Shown here in pieces: positions 57,459-64,000 of a stretch of DNA of 64,000 nt (position 1 is its first letter; every line of letters starts with the position of its first letter). Both the position numbers and the translations under genes were made by a program. A model generated the notes under the pieces. That model had not been told where the DNA came from. It did not search any database and worked only from the letters and a program-made list of their open reading frames with translations. The stretch comes from Pseudomonas sp. MM213 (GTDB lineage: Bacteria > Pseudomonadota > Gammaproteobacteria > Pseudomonadales > Pseudomonadaceae): the NCBI RefSeq assembly GCF_020423045.1, contig NZ_CP081943.1, positions 3,286,001-3,350,000 on the forward strand, given 5' to 3'.

Positions 57459-58836
57459 CGTACTGGTGGTCGACGACGAGCCCAAGCTCTGCGACCTGCT
57501 GGCCTCGGCGCTCAGTCAGAACGGCATTGTGGTGTTCACCGCCGGCAACGGCCTGCACGCGCTCAAGGTGCTGGAGTGCGAAGACATCGACCTGGTGATC
57601 AGCGACTGGCGCATGCCCGGCATGGACGGCCCGCAACTGCTGGCAGAAATCAAAAGCCGTTTTCCGCAGTTGCCGGTGATCGTCATGACCGCCTACAGCA
57701 CGGTGAAAAACGCCGTGCAGTCGATGCGCAACGGCGCCTTCGACTACATCGCCAAGCCGTTCGACATCGATGAGCTGGACATCACCGTCAACAAGGCCCT
57801 GCAATTTCGCGACATCCTCAAAGACAACCAGCGCATGCGCGCCGAGCTCGACGAGCACCGGCAGATCGACAGCCTGATCGGCGACAGCCCAAGCTTTCGG
57901 CGGGTGCTGCACGCCATCGACTCGGTGCGCGAAAGCAACGCGACCATTCTGCTGACCGGCGAAAGCGGCACCGGCAAGGAAATGGTCGCCCGGGCGATCC
58001 ACACCCACGGCAATCGCGCCGACAAACCTTTTGTCGCGGTGAACTGCGCGGCAATCCCCGAAGGGCTGCTGGAAAGCGAAATGTTCGGCCACCGCAAAGG
58101 CGCGTTTACCGGCGCGGTGGCGGATCGCGTCGGGCGTTTTCAGCAGGCCGACAAGGGCACGCTGTTTCTCGATGAAATCGGCGAAATGCCGCTGGCCTTG
58201 CAGGCAAAAATCCTTCGGGCCTTGCAGGAGCGAGTGATCGAACCGGTGGGCGATCCCCGCGAGCGCAAGGTCGATGTACGGGTGATCGCGGCGACCAACA
58301 AGAACCTGCTGGACGCGGTGGCCAACAAGGAGTTTCGCGAAGACCTCTACTACCGCCTCAACGTCTTCCCGATTCCGCTGCCGGCCCTGCGCGAACGGGT
58401 TGAAGACATTGCGCCGCTGGCCCGGCATTTCGCCCATACGCTGGGGGCTGCGGCCGGCAAACGTTTCAGCGGTTTCAGCGCGCAGGCGTTGCAGGCCATG
58501 GCCCGGTATTCATGGCCAGGGAATATTCGCGAACTGCAGAACTGCGTGGAACGGGCGACCATTGTCGCCTCGGGCGCGGTGATTGAAGAGGAAGACCTGC
58601 CGGCGTATCTGTTCGCTTCGAGTGCCAACGGCGGCGGCACTTTGATCGCTGAGGGCAGCGTGCCGGCAGACCTGGAAGCGGCGCTGGCCGAGGTGGAAAA
58701 AACCTACATTCTGGCGGCGCTGGCACAGAGCAACGGCGTGCAGGCAGCGGCGGCGCAGTTGATCGGGATTTCCGAACGCAGCTTTTGGTATCGGTTGAAG
58801 AAGCTGGGGATTCATGTGGACAAGATTGTGCGCTGA
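57448..58836 (+). CDS. Sigma54-dependent response regulator (NtrC/AtoC family)
   Basis: 462 residues from the ATG at 57448 inside the kinase 3' end. Receiver (VVDDEPKLCD; LVISDWRMPGMDG; IAKPFD), AAA+ with GESGTGKE and an intact GAFTGA loop, and a Fis HTH (GVQAAAAQLIGISERSFWYRL). Probable activator of the two sigma54-type promoters at 48667 and 51496. A hairpin (CATGCCCAC-AAACAGC-GTGGGCATG) follows at 58841-58865. Confidence 0.92.
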   Translation: MTHNVLVVDDEPKLCDLLASALSQNGIVVFTAGNGLHALKVLECEDIDLVISDWRMPGMDGPQLLAEIKSRFPQLPVIVMTAYSTVKNAVQSMRNGAFDYIAKPFDIDELDITVNKALQFRDILKDNQRMRAELDEHRQIDSLIGDSPSFRRVLHAIDSVRESNATILLTGESGTGKEMVARAIHTHGNRADKPFVAVNCAAIPEGLLESEMFGHRKGAFTGAVADRVGRFQQADKGTLFLDEIGEMPLALQAKILRALQERVIEPVGDPRERKVDVRVIAATNKNLLDAVANKEFREDLYYRLNVFPIPLPALRERVEDIAPLARHFAHTLGAAAGKRFSGFSAQALQAMARYSWPGNIRELQNCVERATIVASGAVIEEEDLPAYLFASSANGGGTLIAEGSVPADLEAALAEVEKTYILAALAQSNGVQAAAAQLIGISERSFWYRLKKLGIHVDKIVR

Positions 58837-58840
58837 CCAT

Positions 58841-58865
58841 CATGCCCACAAACAGCGTGGGCATG
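58841..58865. terminator. Hairpin between the regulator and the lipoprotein operon
   Basis: CATGCCCAC...GTGGGCATG in the 39-bp convergent gap; lacks a T-run, so termination strength is uncertain. Confidence 0.5.
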
Positions 58866-58875
58866 ACCTGCGAGG

Positions 58876-59784
58876 CTAGTGCGCATAAACCTTCTGCAAC
58901 TGCGCTTGCGTCAGCGCATCTTCGAACGGTACCGGGACTGATTTCACCGCGCCATAGAGGTTGCGGTAACGCCAGTAATTGCCGTTGTTGGCCAGTTGGT
59001 AACCGCGCTCGACCACGCGCTGACCATCCAGCACATACCGCAAGGTTTCCTGGGCCGCTTCCGGGGGAGCCGGCAGCATCAGGTCAGCGGCCAGCACGCG
59101 CATGGATTCATCGATGCATTCGTCGAGCACAGCGGTGACCTTCGCCAGATCCAGGCTGCCGTCGTCGATGCATTGCTTGCCGCAACGGCGTATCGGCTGA
59201 CTGGCCACTTCGATGCGCATGCGGTACAGCGCCATCCCGGCAATGTCCTGAACCTGCACCTGATTGATCAGCACAAAACTGCCGCGATCGGGGGTGAGCA
59301 TCAGTTTGGGTTCGATCACCAGCCGCCCGGTGACTTGCCCTTCGCCCTGCTTCAGTCCTGCCGAGTGCGATGCCTGTTGATAACGCTGTTGCAGACGTTC
59401 CTGCAACGGCACGCCGGCGAGCAGATCGGCCATTGGACGTGAATCCTTGAGCGCAACCTTTTCCGCATCGCGCTGCAAGCTGCCACTGCCCATTTGGGTA
59501 TTGATCAGGCTCGCCACCAGCAGACCGGCCAACCCGGCCGTGTTGCCGGAACTCGCCACCAGGTTATGACTCGACTGCGCAGCCTCCTGCGCCGCCTTGG
59601 CGTCAATCACGGTGCTCGCACCGACAAACGCCTGGGGCAACTGCATGTCCACTTTCAGCCCGTGGGCCTGAACGTAGGACGCGGCACTCTGCGACTTGAA
59701 ACCGGTCTCGGGTGCCGGTTTCTGCGCGCAACCGGCAAGCATCAGCAGGACCAGCGCGCAGGCCCCCGTAATCGCACACTTCAT
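58876..59784 (-). CDS. Predicted lipoprotein of unknown function 1
   Basis: 302 residues. Lipobox LMLAGC at residue 19 after a basic start. A mid-region small-residue segment (AGLAGLLVASLINTQMGSGS) and two Cys in RRCGKQCIDDG. No known family recognised. It is the second gene of a two-gene operon; its ATG overlaps the stop of the upstream lipoprotein gene, so the two proteins probably work together in the envelope. Confidence 0.75.
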   Translation of the reverse strand: MKCAITGACALVLLMLAGCAQKPAPETGFKSQSAASYVQAHGLKVDMQLPQAFVGASTVIDAKAAQEAAQSSHNLVASSGNTAGLAGLLVASLINTQMGSGSLQRDAEKVALKDSRPMADLLAGVPLQERLQQRYQQASHSAGLKQGEGQVTGRLVIEPKLMLTPDRGSFVLINQVQVQDIAGMALYRMRIEVASQPIRRCGKQCIDDGSLDLAKVTAVLDECIDESMRVLAADLMLPAPPEAAQETLRYVLDGQRVVERGYQLANNGNYWRYRNLYGAVKSVPVPFEDALTQAQLQKVYAH

Positions 59785-60476
59785 TGTTCGAACGGCGTGA
59801 TCATTTGCTGACGGCTATTGTCCATGGCCTGGTAGAAGGCGTTGGACAGGTTGGTGTAGGTCGGTTCATCCCACTCGCCTTGGGCGGCTTGCACTGCAGC
59901 GAACGGTTTGAACCACAGCAGTTTGTTGTCGGCCAGATCGACCACCATGCCCTGCCCGCTCACCTGCGCCATCGGCACGCTGGTCGGCACGATGCTGTAA
60001 TAACTGCGGGTGGCGCCGGTGGCGAAGACATTTACCAGCAGCAGACGATCGACGCCATAAGTGGCTTTGATCGGGGTCAAATCGCGGACCGTGTAGCCTT
60101 CACGGAAACTGGTTTCCTTGTAGACCTTCAGGTCTACCGGCTCATTGATGCGCTTGACCTTGTAGCCCTTGGCCTGGAGCTTGGCGACGATGGCGTCGGG
60201 CAAGGTGTTCAAGTCGCGCACTTGCCACTTTTCAACGTTGTCACTGAGTTTGCTGTTTACGCCCCGATTGATCGCGTAATCGAGAATCCCCTGGTTGCCG
60301 GTCAGAGCCAGCACCGGCTCCGGTACCACGGTGATAGCCACGCCGATGGTCGGCTCTTTGGCATCCCAGAATTGTTTATCCAGCGGAACAGGCGGTTGAA
60401 CGTGGGCGCAGCCGGTGAGGGTCAGGCAGGCAAGCAGTGTCAGCGCCGCCCAAGTGCGAAAAGCATGAAAAGTCAT
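59781..60476 (-). CDS. Predicted lipoprotein of unknown function 2
   Basis: 231 residues with lipobox LTLTGC near residue 23 and a basic n-region. The mature part has the segment KEPTIGVAITVVPEP and LLLVNVFATGATRSYYSIV, but I do not recognise the family. First gene of the lipoprotein pair. Confidence 0.75.
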   Translation of the reverse strand: MTFHAFRTWAALTLLACLTLTGCAHVQPPVPLDKQFWDAKEPTIGVAITVVPEPVLALTGNQGILDYAINRGVNSKLSDNVEKWQVRDLNTLPDAIVAKLQAKGYKVKRINEPVDLKVYKETSFREGYTVRDLTPIKATYGVDRLLLVNVFATGATRSYYSIVPTSVPMAQVSGQGMVVDLADNKLLWFKPFAAVQAAQGEWDEPTYTNLSNAFYQAMDNSRQQMITPFEQ

Positions 60477-60575
60477 GGATCATGTCCCTATGAATGAAAA
60501 CGTTGCTGTTTTTGTCGGCAGCAACGGCTGAAACAATAGTGGCACATTGATATATTTGTTTTCAACTGGCGCCGA

Positions 60576-61241
60576 TCAACTGACCTTTCCGCCCTTGACC
60601 TCAGTCAAGATCTGGCGGATCGCACCGACAAATGTCTCCACCGGTTGCCCGCCGCTGACTGCGTATTGCCCGTTGAACACCACCGTCGGCACCGAACTCA
60701 CCCCGCGCGACAGCCACAACTGCTCTTCCTCACGCACCTCTTTGGCGAACTCGTCCGAGGCCAGGATCGCCTCGGCCCGCTGCCGGTCCAGGCCAACGCT
60801 TTGCGCGATCTGAGCCAGCTGCGCGTGGTCGGACGGATTGCCGCCCTCCGTGAAATACGCCTTGAACAACGCCTCTTTCAAATTGAACTGCAACCCTTCC
60901 AGCCCCGCCCAGTACAGCAAGCGATGCGCATCGAAGGTGTTGTAGATGCGGCTGTTGCCGTCGGTGCGAAAGGCGAAACCGACTTCGGCGCCACGCGCAC
61001 GGATCATTTCGCGGTTCTTCTGCGACTGCTCCGGGGTCGAGCCGTATTTCTCGGTGATGTGTTCGGTGATGTTCTGCCCTTCCGGGCCCATCTTCGGGTT
61101 CAGCTCGAACGGCTGGAAACGGATCTCGGCCTGGACCTCGTCCCCCAGCAGATCCAGGGCACGGGTCAGGCCGTACAGCCCGACGACGCACCAGGGGCAG
61201 GACACGTCGCTGACGAAATCGATTTTCAGGGGGGTACTCAT
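60576..61241 (-). CDS. DsbA-family oxidoreductase (FrnE-like)
   Basis: 221 residues from the ATG at 61241 after GAGGTG. Thioredoxin fold with CPWC near residue 14 (SDVSCPWCVVGLYGL), helical insertion, and cis-Pro SVPTVVFNGQYAVSGGQP. Cytoplasmic (no signal). FrnE-like proteins act in disulfide isomerisation or polyketide tailoring; the physiological substrate here is unknown. Confidence 0.9.
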   Translation of the reverse strand: MSTPLKIDFVSDVSCPWCVVGLYGLTRALDLLGDEVQAEIRFQPFELNPKMGPEGQNITEHITEKYGSTPEQSQKNREMIRARGAEVGFAFRTDGNSRIYNTFDAHRLLYWAGLEGLQFNLKEALFKAYFTEGGNPSDHAQLAQIAQSVGLDRQRAEAILASDEFAKEVREEEQLWLSRGVSSVPTVVFNGQYAVSGGQPVETFVGAIRQILTEVKGGKVS

Positions 61242-61337
61242 CACTCACCTCGCAGGCAGGATACGGGCCGGAAAAGTTGAACGATACACCTGTGGGTCTG
61301 AGTACATCTGCTAGAAATTGGTTGGTTGTCAGGCCGT

Positions 61338-61487
61338 CATCGCTGGCAAGCCAGCTCCTACAAGGTTAAGCGTGTGCACATAGATTTCGGTCAACCCGGT
61401 CTGTAGGAGCCGGCTTGCTGGCGATGGGGCCTTCAAACTCTGCGTCGTTGTCGAGGCCGCCTTCGCGGGCAAGCCTCGCTCCTACAA
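61338..61487. repeat. Cluster of three REP units
   Basis: CATCGCTGGCAAGCCAGCTCC (61338-61358, arm continues TACA), TGTAGGAGCCGGCTTGCTGG (61402 on) and CGCGGGCAAGCCTCGCTCC (61466 on). Mixed REP subtypes in head/tail order; with a spacing unlike the paired units elsewhere. Confidence 0.8.
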
Positions 61488-61502
61488 TTACAAGGATTGG
61501 GG

Positions 61503-62537
61503 TTACAGGAGGTTGTGTTCGACCACCGGATCGATCTGCGCCCAATGCGAAGTGTCCTCGCGGTGAGCTTGCAAATAGGGCAGCACCGCCGCGAGCAATG
61601 GCGCTTTGAAGGCCTCCTGAAAACGATGGGCCAGCCCCGGAATCAACTTCAACTGGCTGCCACGAATATGCGCCGCCAGGTGCACGCCATGCATTACCGG
61701 CAACAGCGGATCGGCAGTGCCATGAACCACCAGCGTCGGCACCCGCAGTTGATTGAGCAGTGCCACCCGGCTCGGCTCGGCGAGGATCGCCATGATCTGG
61801 CGCTTCACGCCCTCGGGGTTAAACGCACGGTCATAGGACTGCGCCGCCTGATGCAGCAGCGCTTGCCGATCATCACTCACCGACGGGCTACCCAGTGCCG
61901 CCAACAAATCAGCTTGCTGCTCAAGCGCCACTTCACGATTCGGCGCGCCACGCCGCGAAAGCAGTTGCACCAGCGCCGCGTTCGGCGCCGGCAAGCCTTC
62001 GGCACCGGAACTGGTCATGATCAGCGTCAGGCTCTCGACCCGCTGCGGCGCCATGGCCGCCATGTGCTGGGCGATCATCCCGCCCATGCTCGCGCCCAGC
62101 ACGTGGAATTGCTCGACGTGCAAGGCATCCATCAAGCCCAGCGCATCGTCGGCCATGTCGGTCAGGGAGTACGGCGCCGATACCGGCAAGCCGAGTTTGT
62201 AGCGCAGCACTTCGAAGGTCAGGTTGGCGTCGGCAGGCGATTGCCGCCAGGTGGACAGGCCGACATCGCGATTGTCATACCGGATGACCCGAAAACCCTG
62301 CTGACACAGCGCAACCACCACCTCGTCCGGCCAGTGAATCAACTGCCCGCCCAGGCCCATCACCAGCAGCAAGGCCGGATCGGAGGCACGGCCGATGCTC
62401 TGGTACGCCAGGCTCACCTGCGCCAGATCGACCCGTTCGGTCGGAACATTGACATCGCATCGAGACGCCGCAAAGGACGGAAGGCCAAAGAACAACGCAG
62501 CCAGGAAGGCCGCCGTTGATAAAAATCGTGCACGCAT
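61503..62537 (-). CDS. Alpha/beta hydrolase, exported
   Basis: 344 residues from the ATG at 62537; a 23-codon upstream extension is not used. Signal peptide ([22 protein letters not shown]), [11 protein letters not shown], nucleophile elbow GASMGGM, Asp in [11 protein letters not shown], His in [10 protein letters not shown]. Resembles 3-oxoadipate enol-lactonase-like hydrolases but periplasmic. Substrate unknown. Confidence 0.85.
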   Translation of the reverse strand: MRARFLSTAAFLAALFFGLPSFAASRCDVNVPTERVDLAQVSLAYQSIGRASDPALLLVMGLGGQLIHWPDEVVVALCQQGFRVIRYDNRDVGLSTWRQSPADANLTFEVLRYKLGLPVSAPYSLTDMADDALGLMDALHVEQFHVLGASMGGMIAQHMAAMAPQRVESLTLIMTSSGAEGLPAPNAALVQLLSRRGAPNREVALEQQADLLAALGSPSVSDDRQALLHQAAQSYDRAFNPEGVKRQIMAILAEPSRVALLNQLRVPTLVVHGTADPLLPVMHGVHLAAHIRGSQLKLIPGLAHRFQEAFKAPLLAAVLPYLQAHREDTSHWAQIDPVVEHNLL

Positions 62538-62667
62538 GAAAAACACCGAAACGCAGAACCCCAGTAGAGCGCGAGTCTGATGAAGTTTGTTGAAGCGCGC
62601 TGCCACAGTTACGTGACAGTTTGATGAAGAGTGCTGAACGGTCGTACTTGTCGCGCAGGCAACGATC

Positions 62668-62756
62668 TGTAGGAGCCGGCTTGCCGGCGATGAACGATAA
62701 CGCGGTGAGTGCGAATCATCGCGGTGCGGCCATCGCCGGCAAGCCGGCTCCTACAA
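62668..62756. repeat. REP pair
   Basis: TGTAGGAGCCGGCTTGCCGG-CGATG ... CATCG-CCGGCAAGCCGGCTCCTACA, just downstream of metE. Confidence 0.9.
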
Positions 62757-62764
62757 GGACGGTG

Positions 62765-64000
62765 TCAGGCCAGCTGACTGCGCAGTTGCCGCGCCGCCGC
62801 CACCATGTTCACCAATGCCGCTTCAGTTTCCGGCCATGCCCGGGTCTTCAAACCGCAATCCGGGTTCACCCACAACCGCTCTGCCGGAATGCGCTTCACG
62901 GCCTTGCTCATCAACTTGACCATCTCGGCCGTGTCCGGCACCCGTGGCGAGTGAATGTCGTAGACGCCCGGACCGATGTCATTCGGGTAGTCGAACGCTT
63001 CGAAGGCTTCCAGCAATTCCATGTCCGAACGCGAGGTTTCGATGGTGATCACATCGGCATCCATGTCGGCAATCGCCTTGATCACGTCATTGAATTCGCT
63101 GTAGCACATGTGCGTATGGATCTGGGTTTCATCGCGCACGCCGGAGGCGCTCAAGCGGAACGCTTCCACCGCCCAATCGAGGTATTCCTGCCATTGCGCC
63201 CGACGCAGTGGCAAGCCTTCGCGGAACGCGGCTTCGTCGATCTGCACGATCTTGATGCCGGCGTTTTCCAGGTCGACCACTTCGTCACGCAGGGCCAACG
63301 CCAACTGCTGCGCCTGGACTTTGCGCGAAACGTCTTCACGCGGGAACGACCACATCAGCATGGTCACAGGACCGGTGAGCATGCCTTTCATGACTTTGTC
63401 GGTCTGGCTCTGCGCGTAGCTGATCCAGTCGACCGTCATGGCTTTCGGACGGCTCAGGTCGCCATAGATGACTGCCGGTTTGACGCAGCGCGAGCCGTAG
63501 CTCTGGACCCAGCCGAAACGGGTGAACAGGTAGCCGTCCAGTTGCTCGGCGAAGTATTCGACCATGTCGTTGCGTTCGGCTTCACCGTGTACCAGCACAT
63601 CCAGCCCCAGACGTTCCTGGACTTGCACGGCGTGGCGAATTTCGTGGTGCATGGCGTCGGTGTAGTCGTTGGCAGAAAGCTTGCCTTGCTTGTAGGCCTG
63701 TCGCGCCAGACGGATCGAACCGGTCTGCGGGAACGAGCCGATGGTGGTGGTCGGGAACGCCGGCAGTTTCAAGCGCGCACGTTGTTGCTCGATGCGTTGG
63801 GCGAACGGCGATTGGCGTTGGCTGTCCGCTGCACTGATGGCATTGATGCGCGCCTGCACTTCAGCTTTGTGAATACGCGGCGACTCGGCACGGCTGGCCT
63901 GAATCGCCCGGCTTTGCGCCAGCGCGGTTTGCACTTTGGGCGATTGCGGATCGTTGAGCGCGTCGCGCAGCACGGCGATTTCGCCACACTTCTGCACCGC
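62765..64000 (-). CDS. metE: Cobalamin-independent methionine synthase MetE (C-terminal part)
   Basis: The last 411 codons of a gene continuing past the right edge. The C-terminal catalytic barrel is complete: [14 protein letters not shown], zinc ligands in HTHMCYSEF (His, Cys), the Glu in [13 protein letters not shown], and the final NPDCGLKTR (Cys). Transfers methyl from 5-methyltetrahydropteroyl-triglutamate to homocysteine. The N-terminal substrate domain lies outside the window. Confidence 0.97.
   Translation of the reverse strand, partial: AVQKCGEIAVLRDALNDPQSPKVQTALAQSRAIQASRAESPRIHKAEVQARINAISAADSQRQSPFAQRIEQQRARLKLPAFPTTTIGSFPQTGSIRLARQAYKQGKLSANDYTDAMHHEIRHAVQVQERLGLDVLVHGEAERNDMVEYFAEQLDGYLFTRFGWVQSYGSRCVKPAVIYGDLSRPKAMTVDWISYAQSQTDKVMKGMLTGPVTMLMWSFPREDVSRKVQAQQLALALRDEVVDLENAGIKIVQIDEAAFREGLPLRRAQWQEYLDWAVEAFRLSASGVRDETQIHTHMCYSEFNDVIKAIADMDADVITIETSRSDMELLEAFEAFDYPNDIGPGVYDIHSPRVPDTAEMVKLMSKAVKRIPAERLWVNPDCGLKTRAWPETEAALVNMVAAARQLRSQLA

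Noticed and set aside
55698..57485. 595-codon minus-strand frame antisense to the sensor kinase
   Set aside because: Overlaps a complete histidine kinase with all boxes; mirror-frame composition.

Overview
The window is a chromosomal segment of a fluorescent pseudomonad (Pseudomonas fluorescens group in the broad sense). The case rests on gene order (colRS-groESL-fxsA, mrp-metG-rnf-nth, argG-motY-pyrC-rnt-prx-bfd-bfr-grxD-argF, glpFKRD, aatJQMP-aauRS), high GC with strongly GC-biased third codon positions, and many REP-type inverted repeats built on the core GGAGC-(g/c)-(a/g)GC. No tRNA, rRNA, CRISPR array, prophage or intact insertion sequence was seen. Most of the window is core genome.

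Layout: 1-4081 envelope-stress locus (LPS-kinase-like gene, methyltransferase, ColS/ColR, PAP2 phosphatase) with two close matches to the ColR operator. 4252-9835 groEL/groES, fxsA, a HugZ-like protein, an SDR oxidoreductase and the Mrp/ApbC Fe-S carrier. 10104-16821 metG, an unusual Rnf/Rsx cluster and nth. 16929-18948 small genes and an AT-rich orphan region. 19086-24519 argG, motY, pyrC, rnt, a peroxiredoxin with a one-base frameshift, and bfd. 24520-28245 an inserted accessory segment between bfd and bfr: an antitoxin remnant, a four-TM transporter, a HAD-UbiA fusion and a frameshifted GT-C glycosyltransferase. 28246-35696 bfr, grxD, a molybdopterin oxidoreductase, argF, an orphan ABC ATPase, a PhzF-like protein and YbaK. 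36066-41165 glycerol regulon. 41300-48186 acidic amino-acid uptake with its AauSR two-component system, AauR sites and a sigma54 promoter, followed by glpM. 48667-58836 an uncharacterised, apparently sigma54-controlled cluster. 58876-64000 two unknown lipoproteins, a DsbA-family protein, an alpha/beta hydrolase and the C-terminal half of MetE.

Most interesting points. (1) The Rnf-like complex lacks three of the four cysteines expected to hold the membrane [2Fe-2S] cluster of RnfA/RnfE, has no rnfC, and has an RnfB without its N-terminal membrane helix but with a long RnfC-like tail. It looks like a remodelled electron-transfer complex. (2) The 48.7-58.8 kb cluster (arginase-like enzyme, two ArnE/ArnF-like half-transporters, MtnX-like phosphatase, class III aminotransferase, alpha/beta hydrolase, FemAB/GNAT-like transferase, sensor kinase, sigma54 activator, two sigma54-type promoters) resembles a self-regulated small-molecule or envelope-modification pathway that I cannot assign. 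(3) The bfd/bfr island resembles a lipid-linked pentose transfer cassette.

Regulatory links visible in the sequence: ColR sites on both sides of colRS, a GlpR palindrome before glpD, a promoter with Fur-like sequence before bfd, AauR sites plus a -24/-12 promoter before aatJ, and a probable heat-shock promoter before groES.
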